Assembly: GCF_022539315.1 (NCBI RefSeq)
Contig: NC_066342.1
Span: forward strand, 16,137,346 to 16,201,345
Direction of reading: 5' to 3'
Source of the DNA: Serinus canaria
Taxonomy: Eukaryota; Chordata; Aves; Passeriformes; Fringillidae
DNA: 64,000 bases
A model generated the notes under the pieces. The model saw nothing but the letters and a program-made list of their open reading frames with translations, had not been told where the DNA came from and made no database searches. This document shows positions 53,400 to 64,000 of the stretch, piece by piece (the stretch's first letter is position 1; each line of letters starts with the position of its first letter). A program made the position numbers and the translations under genes.

Positions 53400-53754
53400 T
53401 CAACTCCTCAATGTGTATTCTGATAGTCCTCTTTTACTAGTGACCATAACAAATAGTAGGGGATAACAAGATTTCCCTTCCTCTGTAACAGCCCAGCCTT
53501 CCTGGTTATAACTTCCTTTTTCATTCTGAATAAGCCTCTTGTCTTTATTGGTATACTTTGGCTTACCTTCTAAGGAAATTTGTCCATCTGGGATTAAGGC
53601 TGACTCAATGGGTATCTCACCTTTAGCTGCTTCTTTTGCCTCTGTCCACCAGCTCATTCCCTTCTTCCAATTCAGAGCTCACTTTCTGGTGTGCCTTAAT
53701 ATGCATGATGGCTACCTTCTCAGGCAGCTGAACTGCTCCCAACAGTTTTATTAT
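53400..53754 (-). pseudogene. pol: Class I ERV RNase H end and integrase zinc-finger region
   Basis: Minus-strand frames contain an IMHIKAHQK-like block (RNase H end) and the linker to integrase (53400-53657). Its upstream edge meets the LTR at 53761 exactly at the target site, and the reading frame is compatible across the LTR. Confidence 0.65.
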
Positions 53755-53760
53755 CTCTTG

Positions 53761-54150
53761 TGTGGTGGTGTTCGCAAGGGTCCTCGGATGAGGGAAGAGA
53801 CAAGAATCTTGACTCCATGTTTCAGAAGGCTGATTTATTATTTTATGATATATATTATATTAAAATAAAATGATATATTAAAACTATACTTAAATAATAG
53901 AAGAAAGGATTTCATCAGAAGGCTTGAAAGGAATAGAAAGGAATCATAACAAAAGCTCGTGACTCTCAGAGAGTCCAAGCCAGCTGACTGTGATTGGCCA
54001 TTAATTAGAAACAACCAACATGGACCAAAGATGCACCTGTTGCATTCCACAGCAGCAGATAATATCTGTTTTTCTTTTCCTCTGAGGCTTCTCAGCTTCT
54101 CAGGAGAAAAATCCTGCCAAAGGGATTTTTCAGAAAATATCATGGCGACA
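53761..54150 (-). mobile_element. Solo LTR family D in RNase H, TSD CTCTTG
   Basis: The 390-bp insertion starts TGTGGTGGTGTTCGC and ends CATGGCGACA. CTCTTG lies at 53755-53760 and 54151-54156, a 6-bp duplication. A related LTR is at 57329-57716. Confidence 0.88.
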
Positions 54151-54156
54151 CTCTTG

Positions 54157-54846
54157 TTCATGTTTAATACTTTTCCCTTGTGAATTCAACAGTCCTCTTT
54201 CTTTCCAAATCACTCCGTGTGCATGCACAACCCCAAATGCATACCGTGAGTCTGTATAAACATTGATTTCTCTTCCTTTTGCCAATTCTAAAGCACAGGT
54301 TAAAGCAATTATTTCAGCCTTTTGTTCAGAGGTGTTTGTTGGTAGCAGTCCAGACTCTATTACTTCTCTGCAAGTGGTTACAGCATACCCAGCATGTCTT
54401 TTTCCACTGATGACATAACTGCTCCCATTGGTGAACCGGGTCTCTGCATTATTGAGGGGGGTGTCCTTCAAATCTGGACAACTGGAGTAGGTGGCCTCGA
54501 TAGTTTCCAGGCAATCATGGATCACTGGTTCTCCTGTATCCCCATTGAGAAAAGAAGCTGGGTTCACAAGGTTAGTGACTACAATCTCTGCATCATCTTG
54601 TTCTACCATTATAGCTTGGTACTTCAGGAACCTCTGTGGGGAAAGCCACTGTCTGCCTTTTACTTCTAGCACTGCAGACACTGTGTGGGAGACAAGCACA
54701 GTCATCTTCTGAAACAGAGTGAACTTGCGTGCTTCTTGGATATTCAGCACCACTGCAGCAATGGCTCTGAGACACCCAGGCCATCCTTTAGCTGCTGCAT
54801 CCAATTGCTTGGAAAAGTAGGCAACTACCCTCTGATACGGGCCCAA
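54157..54846 (-). pseudogene. pol: Class I ERV RNase H, first catalytic Asp lost
   Basis: The frame 54130-54846 holds the RT connection (VVAYFSKQLDAAAKGWPGCL) and RNase H: RFTNGSSYV, KAEIIALTCAL and VYTDSRYAFG. The first block is normally FTDGSS; here the Asp is Asn (codon 54427-54429), so the enzyme should be inactive. The frame runs on into the nested LTR at 54150. Confidence 0.85.
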
Positions 54847-55154
54847 ATCTTGTGCTAGTATTCCCAGAGCAAACCCCTACTTCTCATGAGAAAACAGAAA
54901 AAATGGTTTACACATGTCTGGAAGTCCCAAAGCTGGAGCTGACATGAGGGCCTTTGTTAACTGGTCGCAGGCGCATGTAGCTTCTTTTGTCCATTGGAGA
55001 TCTCTTTTTCCCTCCATAATTAGGGCATACAGGGGTTTAACCAAGAGTCCATAATTGTAAACCCACAGCCTGCACCACCCGGTCATCCCTAATAAGGTTC
55101 TCAGTTCTTTTATTGTCCGGGGTTTTGGGGTCTGGCATATGGCTTCTTTGCAGT
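54847..55154 (-). pseudogene. pol: Class I ERV RT thumb/connection
   Basis: The frame reads AICQTPKPRTIKELRTLLGM, then TGWCRLWVYNYGLLVKPLYA and PALGLPDMCKPF, typical of the gammaretroviral connection. Upstream it is cut by the family A LTR at 55155. Confidence 0.8.
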
Positions 55155-55828
55155 TGTCCTGGTTTAGGGAAAAATTGGGAGAGAATCCCCAAAAAGGGGC
55201 CCCTCCAGAAAGCAAACCCACATGGCCCCTCCCCCCGCAACCGGTTCAGGAAGAATTCCTCGGAGAGAAGTGGAAAGAACCTGTTTATTTAACAGGCACA
55301 GCACCCCCCAGCACACAAAATGAACAATACTAGATGACACCACTCTTTCACCGCTCTGGAAAAGATGACAAATTCAGAAAGTCTCTCCTAGGGGTGGTCG
55401 CTCTGTTATCAGTCCCTCCAGCGCTGGGGCAGCTGCTGCAGCCAGAAGATGCAAACTCTCTCTCGGTGTTTCCCAGGTCCCAGTCCGGAGCAGGTCCAGT
55501 AGGTCCAAAAAGGAAAGGGGAAACAGTCCAGGAAGGAATTTGGACTGTTTAGCTAAATTAACTAATGAGAAGAGGGGAAAAAAGCAAGAGCAAGCAGAAG
55601 CAAAGCAGAAGCAGAGCAGAAGCAAGAGCAAAGCGAAAAGCAGGGCAAAAAGCAAAAACAGCACTATGTACTGTCTGTATGTCCCGCCAGCCATGGGGAG
55701 TGGCTGATAAGAGGCCCAAAACAAACCTTTCACTCTGCAGAGCCAGTCTTGAAGGCACAGAACATAATATCCAGCATAAATAACACACACGTATGGGGAT
55801 ACCAGCATGCTAACGTCACCCTAGGATA
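55155..55828 (-). mobile_element. LTR family A, inverted, in RT
   Basis: It starts TGTCCTGGTTTAGG and ends TCACCCTAGGATA (TA replacing CA), and is the reverse complement of the LTRs at 463-1097 and 43916-44560. It splits the RT of the class I ERV. Flanks do not show a clean duplication. Confidence 0.85.
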
Positions 55829-56243
55829 CCAAAGGACTCTTGCCCTGGAGTCCTTTGTCCAGCACTGACCTCATAACCCAAGTAGATAACTGTTTGCTTT
55901 ACCACTTGAGCCTTTTTCTGAGATACTCTACACCCTTGTAAGCCCAAAAAGTTCAGGAGGCTTACAGTCCAGTCTACGCATATGCCTCTTGGGTTTGGGT
56001 AGATATCAGGAGATCATCTACATACTGCAACAGTTGTAGTTGCCTTTCTTCTGAGGGAGCTTCCCAGGACTTTAGATCTCTTGCAAGTTGTCCTCTGAAT
56101 ATCATGGGGCTGTTTTTAAAACCTTGGGGCAATGCCGTCCATGTGAGCTGAGTCTTATGCCCACTCTTTGGATTCTCCCATTTAAAGGCACAAATTTTCT
56201 GGCTGGATTCATGGAGAGGGAGGCAAAAGAAGGCATCTTTCAA
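55829..56243 (-). pseudogene. pol: Class I ERV RT palm
   Basis: 55974-56243 reads MKDAFFCLPLHESSQKICAF, ALPQGFKNSP and the catalytic YVDD (LLQYVDDLLIST). Sequence up to 55829 continues toward the thumb (VIYLGYEVSAG) in another frame. Confidence 0.82.
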
Positions 56244-56258
56244 ATCTAAAACAGTAAA

Positions 56259-56803
56259 CTAGGTTAGTTCAGGTGTCAAACATGTTAGCAAGGTGTATGG
56301 GTTGGCCACCACTGCGTGCAGGTCCTCAGCAATCTTGTTAACAGCTCTCAGGTCCTGTACTACTCGATATGATTCATCAGGCTTTTTAACAGGTAAAATA
56401 GGAGTATTAAAATCAGATTGACACTCTTTTAATAGTCCCAACTGCAAAAAGTTGTCAATTACCGACCTAATTCCTTCTCTATCTTCCTTTCTCAAAAGGT
56501 ATTGTTTGACCCTAACTGGTTGTAATCCTTCCTTAAGCTTGACTTGCACAGTAGCTGCATTCTTTGCCCTCCCCGGTATGTTAGAAGCCCATTCCCAAGG
56601 AAACACATGATCCATTATTTTCTTGTTAATTTCATCCTCATTTTCAGTTTTGGTCTCACTAATTGCTAACATTAAGCTTAGCATCTCTACATATTGTTGA
56701 TCCTTTACCTCCAAAATAATCTCCCCATCTTTAAATATGATCTTTGCTTCTAGCTGCTCCAACAAATCTCTACCCAACAGTGCCTTTGGAGAGTCGGGCA
56801 TAT
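56259..56803 (-). pseudogene. pol: Class I ERV protease end and RT fingers
   Basis: The 180-codon frame contains the late protease block (KALLGRDLLEQLEAKI) and RT start (VRVKQYLLRKEDREGIRSVI, FNTPILPVKKPD, YRVVQDLRAVNK). A stop at 56259 replaces the link to the palm. The N-terminal protease half and gag are missing because a plus-strand LTR begins at 56804. Confidence 0.82.
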
Positions 56804-57135
56804 GTTGGGGTGCACAAGAAAGAGAGTACTTTGGACCTTATTAGCATAAGAGATTTGACAGACAAAATGCCTTAGCAGAAGCAAATGGAACTTTGAAAAT
56901 TAGATCTAGATAGGAAGAAGATTTAATCAGACAGGTTTACCGGAAAAAGAAAATCCTCTTAAACTCTGCAAGCAAGAGATGTTGTTATATGCATAAGTTT
57001 GTGTATGTGATTTTACCTAATCATTGTAGTACACATTACTAGTCTCCCTAAAATAGTATATAAGTGCTTGAATGCCACAATAAAATCAGATTCTGATCAC
57101 CAAGTCAGTCTCCCCGTCTCTCTCCATCACCGACA
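56804..57135 (+). mobile_element. 5' LTR of a plus-strand ERV
   Basis: The 332-bp LTR starts TGTTGGGGTGCAC and ends TCACCGACA, with TATATAAG near 57058 and AATAAAATC near 57081. A PBS-like site and gag start follow. Confidence 0.8.
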
Positions 57136-57137
57136 AT

Positions 57138-57155
57138 TGGTGCCCCTGTGGAGGA
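57138..57155 (+). promoter_or_regulatory. Primer-binding-site position of the plus-strand ERV
   Basis: TGGTGCCCCTGTGGAGGA starts two bases after the LTR, the usual place. The matching tRNA was not identified. Confidence 0.5.
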
Positions 57156-57283
57156 AGCAAACCCGGCCTGACTGGCGGGCAGTCGGCGAGCCACTGGAAC
57201 TGATTGTGATGGTGAGACAACCGTGTTTGGGCCCGCCATCCCTGTCTGCTGCGACTGGCAGGTGAGCCAGAGGAACTAAAGGA

Positions 57284-57328
57284 ATGGGACAGGACATGTC
57301 CAAAGAGAGAGATGTCTATGAAACCATG
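57284..57328 (+). pseudogene. gag: Gag N-terminus of the plus-strand ERV, truncated
   Basis: After a leader with a splice-donor-like CAGGTGAGCC (near 57260), an ATG opens [13 protein letters not shown], a myristoylation-type start similar in style to class II Gag. It is cut after about 15 codons by the minus-strand LTR at 57329. Confidence 0.5.
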
Positions 57329-57716
57329 TGTGGTCTTGTTCACAGGGGTTCCAGGATGAGGGAAGAGATGAGAAAGTTGACTCCATGTATCAAAAGGCTT
57401 GATTTATTATTATATGATAGATAATATATTAAAACTATACTAAAAGAATAGAGCAAAGGATTTCACTAGAAGGCTAAGCTAAGAATAGAAAAGGAATGAA
57501 TAACAAAAGTCTTCTCTCAGACCGAGACCGGCCGGACAGGTGAACTGTGATTGGCCCGTAATTGGAAACAGCCTGATGAGGCCAATCACAGATTCCCCCT
57601 GTGGCATTCCACAGCAGCATATAAGAATTGTTTACCGTTTGTTCCTGAGGCCTCTCAGCTTCTCAGGAGGGGAAAAATCATAAGGAAAGGATTTTTCATA
57701 AAACATGTCGGTGACA
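57329..57716 (-). mobile_element. LTR family D, 3' LTR of a minus-strand ERV
   Basis: It starts TGTGGTCTTGTTCACAGG and ends ATGTCGGTGACA, related to 53761-54150. On the minus strand a polypurine tract (AAAAAGGGTGAGA) directly precedes it, so the internal region lies to the right, toward the gap. Confidence 0.75.
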
Positions 57717-58940
57717 TCTCACCCTTTTTATTTTAAATAAATTAAAAGGAAAAATGTTTGCAATTTCATCTGCTGGACCAAGCAGAGGAAAGAACAAACA
57801 TCTGAGAGGCTATGTGTTGCCAATCAAAATATCAATCAAATGCTGGTGTGGAACCATCAGGGAAATTCTTCACCTGCAAAACACCAAATTCCCATCACAT
57901 CACCAAAACAATCTTAAAATAGAAGAAAATGCAAAAACAGTACAAGGGAAGTTCATTGCTTCAAGTCCAAACAGCTGAGTTTCAGGAAAAAGTCCAAACT
58001 GAAGATGTTCCTCTTTGACATTGCTGAAAGTCCCTTTTTGTCCTGAAAGAGGCTTGCAAAAATTCTTGAGCTACTAGCTCTTTCAACTCTTTTTATTTAA
58101 TTTTTTTTTTTTTTTTTTGAAAGAGCAGCAGCAGAGAGGGGCCACTGAGGCCCTTGCGGGGGGCCCTGCACCCCGTGGAAGGAACAGGGACCCCAGACCT
58201 GGCTCACAGAATGGTGGCCTAGGTCCTGACGGGGGAAGCAAAGCCCCCAAACCCAACAGGCGCTGGCCGGGTGGAGGCCCTGGCCCAGGGAACCGAGCCA
58301 AACGGCCCAGACCCGGCCCGCGGAGCGGGCTCTGTGTTCTCTCAACCCGGCACGCTGCTGCCGATGCCTGGGCAGCACGAGTGACCGAACGCTTCATCCC
58401 CGCTGAACCGGTGCAGACCAGCAGCTGGGGAAGAAAAGCTTTCCCAGGGATCAACACTGCAGATCTGGGGGTGCTTTGTCCCCAGAGCAAATGAGCGATG
58501 CTCACTTTCCACTGTGTCTCCTGCCTCTGCAACGCAAATGCAAAAGATGTTCTCTCTTTCTGCCCCTCGGCACCACCCCCTGCGGGCTGGGGACCGGAGG
58601 CAGAAGGCTCAGGAGCCACCTCCCCCACGCCGCTAGGGCGCGCAGGGGGAGTCAGACATTCCAACCCCCAGCGGAAAATCCCGAACCAGACCCAGGTTGG
58701 CCCGCGAAAAACACTGAGTTTGAAGGCAAGCAGACAGGCTGAGCCCGCAATCAGCTGTCTAGCCACACCCCCCCCCACGGAGGGGCAGGCCGGAATTCCC
58801 TTCCCCTGTCCCAGCTCCCCCCGCAGGGGTAGCCTAGCGACAGCCCGAAAAGCTCGGGGGGGGATCCAGGCTGATCGCAGGCGCCGCGGCGGCCGCCGCG
58901 GGCGGCTCCGATGATGGTTCCGCTTGGTGACTCTCAACCT
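57717..58940 (-). other. Internal sequence of a family D ERV up to the gap
   Basis: 57717-58080 is AT-rich with no recognised gene. A T-run at 58096-58119 is followed by GC-rich sequence (58125-58940) with an open minus-strand frame running into the gap. Its Pro/Gly/Arg-rich translation has no recognised domain. Confidence 0.4.
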
Positions 58941-59440
58941 NNNNNNNNNNNNNNNNNNNNNNNNNNNNNNNNNNNNNNNNNNNNNNNNNNNNNNNNNNNN
59001 NNNNNNNNNNNNNNNNNNNNNNNNNNNNNNNNNNNNNNNNNNNNNNNNNNNNNNNNNNNNNNNNNNNNNNNNNNNNNNNNNNNNNNNNNNNNNNNNNNNN
59101 NNNNNNNNNNNNNNNNNNNNNNNNNNNNNNNNNNNNNNNNNNNNNNNNNNNNNNNNNNNNNNNNNNNNNNNNNNNNNNNNNNNNNNNNNNNNNNNNNNNN
59201 NNNNNNNNNNNNNNNNNNNNNNNNNNNNNNNNNNNNNNNNNNNNNNNNNNNNNNNNNNNNNNNNNNNNNNNNNNNNNNNNNNNNNNNNNNNNNNNNNNNN
59301 NNNNNNNNNNNNNNNNNNNNNNNNNNNNNNNNNNNNNNNNNNNNNNNNNNNNNNNNNNNNNNNNNNNNNNNNNNNNNNNNNNNNNNNNNNNNNNNNNNNN
59401 NNNNNNNNNNNNNNNNNNNNNNNNNNNNNNNNNNNNNNNN
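58941..59440. other. Assembly gap of 500 N
   Basis: Exactly 500 N, which suggests a placeholder length. Real distance and order across it are unknown. Confidence 0.98.
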
Positions 59441-59890
59441 GCTTATCTTTCTGTGACCCCATAGGCTAGTTTCCCTAACCCTTACAATTGGTCAGTTTCA
59501 AGCCCCCTTAACCCTATAAAAGGGGCTGTCTTGGCTCATTTTGTTAGAAGAGCTGCATTCGGACCCTTCGTGAATCCCTCAGAATAAACCATCCTGGAAC
59601 ACTGATGCCAGCCTTCTCATCTCTCTCTCATCTGCTTTCCTGGAAGCCACGGCCAGCCAAAGCTCCTAGAGCAAGCAAAAGAGCTGAAACCATAAAAGAG
59701 CTGATATCACTAAGAGCTGACAAGCACTGAGCTTGCTAAGGGGCAACGGCTGTGGTAGGCCGGGCTAGGCACTCAGCTCCCGAAGGGCTGAGGTATTTAG
59801 CCTTGAGACTGCTTGCCTGGGGCGCTTTAACCCTACGGGGAACCAGCTATCGGGCTAAGAAGTTAGCCCCTGTGGCTTCAGTATCTTACA
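59441..59890 (+). mobile_element. LTR family C, plus strand, left part lost in the gap
   Basis: TATAAAAGG near 59514 and AATAAACC near 59583 give plus orientation. It ends GTATCTTACA at 59890, where the satellite begins. It is the inverted relative of 39390-39860. Confidence 0.7.
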
Positions 59891-62800
59891 ATCCACCAAA
59901 AATTGCCCAATTCCAGCTTGTGGCCCAATGTCGGCCAGGAGTAGTAGCCGCAAATGGAGGCCATGTTCTGAGGGAAAAGAAAGTCATTTTCCCAGGGTCT
60001 GGGGAGAAGTTTAAAACTGGCCATGGGGCTGTTAGTTCTCTAACGTCCTGCTTGCTGGCAGGCTTCGTTTTGGAGAAATCAAGTAAAATTTGCCAGTTTC
60101 CAGGATGGCACCCTCTGTGGCCAGGTCGATCAGCCACAAACAGAGTCCATTTTTTGATGGAAGAAGAAGTCATTTCCCTAGGACCTGGGTATAAGTTTAA
60201 AGCTGGCCTTTTGGGGCATTAAATATTTGCCAGGTCCTAGTTGCTGTCAGCTTTCGATTAGGAGAAATCCAGAAAAGTTGGCCAATTTTCTGTTGGGTGC
60301 CCTCTGTCGGCCCGGCCAATTAGCCACAAACAGAGTCCATTTTTTGATGGAAGAAGCAGTCATTTCCCCAGGGTCTGGGTAGCAGTTTAAAGCTGGCCTT
60401 TTGGGGCATTAAATATTTGGCAAGTCCTCGTTGCTGTCAGCTTTCGTTTAGGAGAAATCCAGAGAAGTTGGCCAATTTTCTCTTTGGCGCCCTCTGTCAG
60501 CCATGCTGAGAAGGTGCAAACAGTCCATTTTCTGGGGGAAAAGGACGTAATTTCCCCCGGGGCTGGGTATCAGTTAGAAGATGGCCTTTGGGGCTTTAAG
60601 GGCGTGCCTGGTCCTGGTTACGGGCAGCTTTCATTTTTGGAGAAATCCAGCAAACTTGGCCAATTTCTAGCTCGACACCCTTTGTTGGCCAAGGTCAGTG
60701 GCTGAGAACTGAGGCCATTTTCCATGGGAAAAAGAAGTCATTTTCCCAGGGTCTGGGTATCAGTTTGAAGATGGAATTTTGGGGCATTAAATATTTGCCA
60801 GGCCCTACTTGCTGTCAGCTTTTGATTAGGAGAAATCAAGCAAAGTTGGTAAATTTTCTGTTGGGCGCCCTCTGTCAGCCATGCGGAGAAGGTGCAAACA
60901 GAGGCCATTTTCTGGGGGAAAAAGACGTCATTTCCCCAGAGTCTGGGTGTCAGTTTAAAGCTGGCCTTTGGGGCTTTAAGGACGTGCAGGGTCCTAGTTG
61001 CTGGCAGCTTGCATTTATTCAGAAATCCTGCTAAAATTGCCAACTTCCTGTTTGTCGCCTACTGTCGGCCAGGCGTAGTAGCCGCAAATGGAGGCCATGT
61101 TCCAAGGGAAAAAAGAAGTCATTTTCCCAGGGCCTGGGGAGAATTTTAAAGCTGGCCTTTTTGGGCATTAAATTTTCGCCAGGTACTAGTTGCTGTCAGC
61201 TTTCGTTTATTGAGAAATCCAGCAAAGTTGGCCAATTTTCTGTTGGGCGCCCTCTGTAGGCCATGCAGAAAAGGTGCAAACAGAGGCCATTTTCTGGGGG
61301 AAAAAGAAGGCATTTCCCCAGGGTCTGGGTATCAGTTTGAAGATGGCCTTTGGGGTTTAAGGACATGCCGGGTCCTAGTTTCTGGCAGTTTTTGGTTACA
61401 AAGAAATCCTTCAAAAATTGCCAATTTCCAGGATGGGGCCTTCTGTCGGCCAGTCCTATCAGCCACAAACGGAGTCCATTTTTTGATGGAAGAAGCAGTC
61501 ATTTCCCCAGGGTCTGGGTAGCAGTTTAAAGCTGGCCTTTTGGGGCATTAAATATTTGCCAGGCCCTAGTAGCTTTCAGCTTTCGATTAGGAGAAATCCA
61601 GCAAAGTTGGCCAATTTTCTGTTGGGCGCCCTCTGTCGGCCAGGCTGAGAAGGTGCAAACAGAGGCCATTTTCTGGGGGAAAAGGACGTAATTTCCCCCG
61701 GGGCTGGGTATCAGTTAGAAGATGGCCTTTGGGGCTTTAAGGGCGTGCCGGGTCCTGGTTACGGGCAGCTTTCATTTTTGGAGAAATCCAGCAAACTTGG
61801 CCAATTTCTAGCTCGACACCCTTTGTTGGCCAAGGTCAGTGGCTGAGAACTGAGGCCATTTTCTGGGGGAAAAGAAGTCATTTCCCCAGGGTCTGAGTAG
61901 CAGTTTAAAGCTGGCCTTTTGGGGCATTAAATATTCGCCATGTCCTAGTTGCTGTCTGCTTTCATTTATGGCGAAATCCAGCAAAGTTGGCCAACTTTCT
62001 GTTGGGCGCACTCCGTCGGCCAAGCAAAAAAGGTGCAAACAGAGGCCATTTTCTGGAAGAAAAAGACGTCATTTCCCCTTGGTCTGGGTATCTGTTTGAA
62101 GATGGCCTTTGGGGCTTTAAGGATATGCAGAGCACCTAGTTTCTGGCAGCTTTTGTTTACATGGAAATCTTTCAAAAATTGCCAATTTCCAGGATGGCGC
62201 CCTCTGTCAGCCAGGCCGATTAGCCACAAACAGAGTCCATTTTTTGACGGAAGAAGCAGTCATTTCCCCAGGGTCTAGGTAGAAGTTTAAAGCTGGCCTT
62301 TTAGGGCATTAAATATTGGCCAGGTCCTAGTAGCTTTCAGCTTTCGATTAGGAGAAATCCAGCAAAGTTGGCCAATTTTCTGTTGGGCAATCTCTGTTTG
62401 CCATGCGGAGAAGGTCCAAACAGAGGCCATTTTCTGGGGGAAAAAGATGTAATTTCCCCCGGGTCTGGGTATCAGTTTGAAGATGGCCGTTAGGGCTTTA
62501 AGACCATTCAGGTCCTGGTCCTGGCAGCTTTGGTTTATGGAGAAATCCAGCAAAGTTGGCCAATTTCTAGCTTGACAGCTTGTGTTGGCAGAGGTCAGTG
62601 GCTGAGAACTGTGGCCATTTTCCGTGGGAAAAAGAAGTCATTTCCCCAGAGTCTGTTTGGCAGTTTAAAGCTTGCATTTGGGACTTTAAGGACGTAGAGG
62701 GTCCCAGTTTATGGCTGCTTTTATTTATACAGAAATCCAGCAAAGTTGGCCAATTTTCTGTTGGGCGCCCTCTGTTGGCCCGGCCGATTAGCCACGAACA

Positions 62801-64000
62801 GAGTCCATTTTTTGATGGAAGAAGCAGTCATTTCCCCAGGGTCTAGGTAGAAGTTTAAAGCTGGCCTTTTGGGGCATTAAATATTTGCCAGGTCCTAGTA
62901 GCTTTCAGCTTTCGATTAGGAGAAATCCAGCAAAGTTGGCCAATTTTCTGTTGGGCAATCTCTGTCGGCCAGGCTGAGAAGGTGCAAACAGAGGCCATTT
63001 TCTAGGGGAAAAGGACGTAATTTCTTCCGGGTCTGGGTATCAGTTTGAAGATGGCCTTTGGGGCTTTAAGGACGTGAAGGGTCCTTGTTGCTGGCAGCTT
63101 TCGTTTTTGGAGAAATCCAGCATAGAGTGCCCATTTTCTCTTTTGCGCTCTCTGTCGGCCATGCTGATTAGCCACAAACAGTCCATTTTTTGATGGAAGA
63201 AGCAGTCATTTCCCTAGGGCCTGGGTATAAGTTTAAAGCTGGCCTTTGGGGCTGTAAGTTCTCTAAGGTCCTGCTTGCTGGCAGCCTTTGTTTTGGAGAA
63301 ATCCAGTAAATTTTGCCAGTTTCCAGGATGGTGCCCTCTGTTGACCAGGCTGATTAGCCACAAACAGAGTCCATTTTTTGATGGAAGAAGCAGTCGTTTC
63401 CCCAGGGTCTGTGTATTTTTTTAAAGCTTGCCATTGTGACTTTAAGTACTTGCAGGGTCCTAGTGCTTAGCAGCTTTCATCTTGGAGAAATCCTGCAAAG
63501 TTTTCCAATTTCGAGCCCGGCACCCTGTGCGTGTGAGACCGAGTAGCTTCAAAGAGAGGGCATTTTCCCATGGAAAAAGAAATAATTTCTGCAAGGCCTC
63601 TTTATCAGATTAAAGCTGGCCTTTGGGGCTTTACGGCGTGCAGGGTCCTAGTTGCTGGCAGTCTACTTTTGTGGAAAGAAGGCTGCAAAAATTGCCAGTT
63701 TCCAGGTTGACATCTTGTGTTGGCCATGGTCAGTGGCTGCGAACTGAAGCCATTTCTCGTGGGAAAAAGGAGTCAATTCCCCATTGTCTCAGTATCCAAT
63801 TCAATCTGGCCTTTGGGGATCTAAGAACGTCCTGTCTCCTACCCGATGACTGCTTTAGGTTTATAGAAATCCAGCATATTTTCCCAATTTCTAGCTTGGC
63901 CTGGTCGGCCAAGGCAAGTGGTTGCTAAAGGAAACCATTTAACGTCGGAAAAAAGGCACTTTCTCAGGGTCTGGATGATAGTGGGGCCCTGGAAAATGTT
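59891..64000. repeat. ~190-bp satellite array, about 22 units, continuing past the window
   Basis: Units carry AGAAATCCAGCAAAGTTGGC, CCAATTTTCTGTTGGGCGCC and CTGTCGGCCA blocks, spaced about 188-191 bp. Four main unit types differ after the CGGCCA box: A (GATTAGCCACAAACAGAGTC), B (GAGAAGGTGCAAACAG), C (GTCAGTGGCTGAGAACTG) and D (TAGTAGCCGCAAATGG). The length is close to a nucleosome repeat, as in many centromeric or heterochromatic satellites. The last units (after about 63500) are the most diverged. Confidence 0.93.

Noticed and set aside
58083..59462. Very long minus-strand open frame across the gap
   Set aside because: Most of it is N. The real part is GC-rich, Pro/Arg-rich and without a domain.
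59891..63928. Short open frames of 60-156 codons in the satellite
   Set aside because: They recur with the repeat unit on both strands and have no domain or start context.
59891..64000. Regular repeats as a possible CRISPR array
   Set aside because: Units of about 190 bp are repeated end to end without unique spacers, so this is a satellite.

Overview
The window looks like gene-poor, repeat-dense DNA from a bird, most likely a passerine. The evidence is two CR1 LINE blocks that belong to one disrupted copy, about 25 LTRs, at least eight endogenous retrovirus (ERV) bodies nested in one another, and a ~190-bp satellite that runs off the right edge. No host protein gene, rRNA, tRNA gene or CRISPR array was found. 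Such density would suit a W-chromosome or pericentromeric scaffold, but that placement is inference. A run of exactly 500 N (58941-59440) marks an assembly gap. Family names come from motifs, target-site duplications (TSDs) and primer-binding sites (PBSs), not from database searches.

Left to right: 1-1097 is the 3' end of a plus-strand ERV-L (integrase end, polypurine tract, LTR). 1255-5000 holds solo LTRs, two of them inserted into a minus-strand CR1. 5015-14234 is a class II (YMDD, dUTPase-bearing) provirus on the minus strand with an open RNase H-integrase, broken gag/pro/RT, a 1.45-kb tandem duplication inside gag and no env; a foreign LTR and leader sit in its 3' part. 14235-22842 is a class I (gammaretrovirus-like) ERV with gag and pol mostly open, a tRNA-Pro-type PBS, a 1.3-kb solo LTR in its matrix region and no 3' LTR. 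22843-31130 is an older class I ERV split by an almost complete young ERV-L provirus (23060-29465, TSD AGTAT) and a solo LTR (30009-30689). 31116-39389 is a mosaic of pol fragments, LTRs, a plus-strand gag start and AT-rich DNA with no call.

40077-48090 is a second ERV-L provirus (TSD AGAGG) carrying two nested solo LTRs and heavy G-to-A change in its coding strand. 48098-56803 is a minus-strand class I ERV with protease, RT, RNase H, integrase and env, cut by several LTRs. 56804-58940 joins a plus-strand 5' LTR, PBS and gag start to a minus-strand 3' LTR. After the gap, an LTR end abuts the satellite (59891-64000).

The most unusual signals are: a hydrophobic reading frame in the leader, upstream of or fused to gag, shared by both ERV-L proviruses; two conserved in-frame amber codons between gag and protease in both; different PBSs (Gly-like and Lys-like) in these related proviruses; APOBEC-like editing of the second copy; the gag duplication; a 67-70 bp hairpin-bearing leader repeat; and irregular higher-order order in the satellite.
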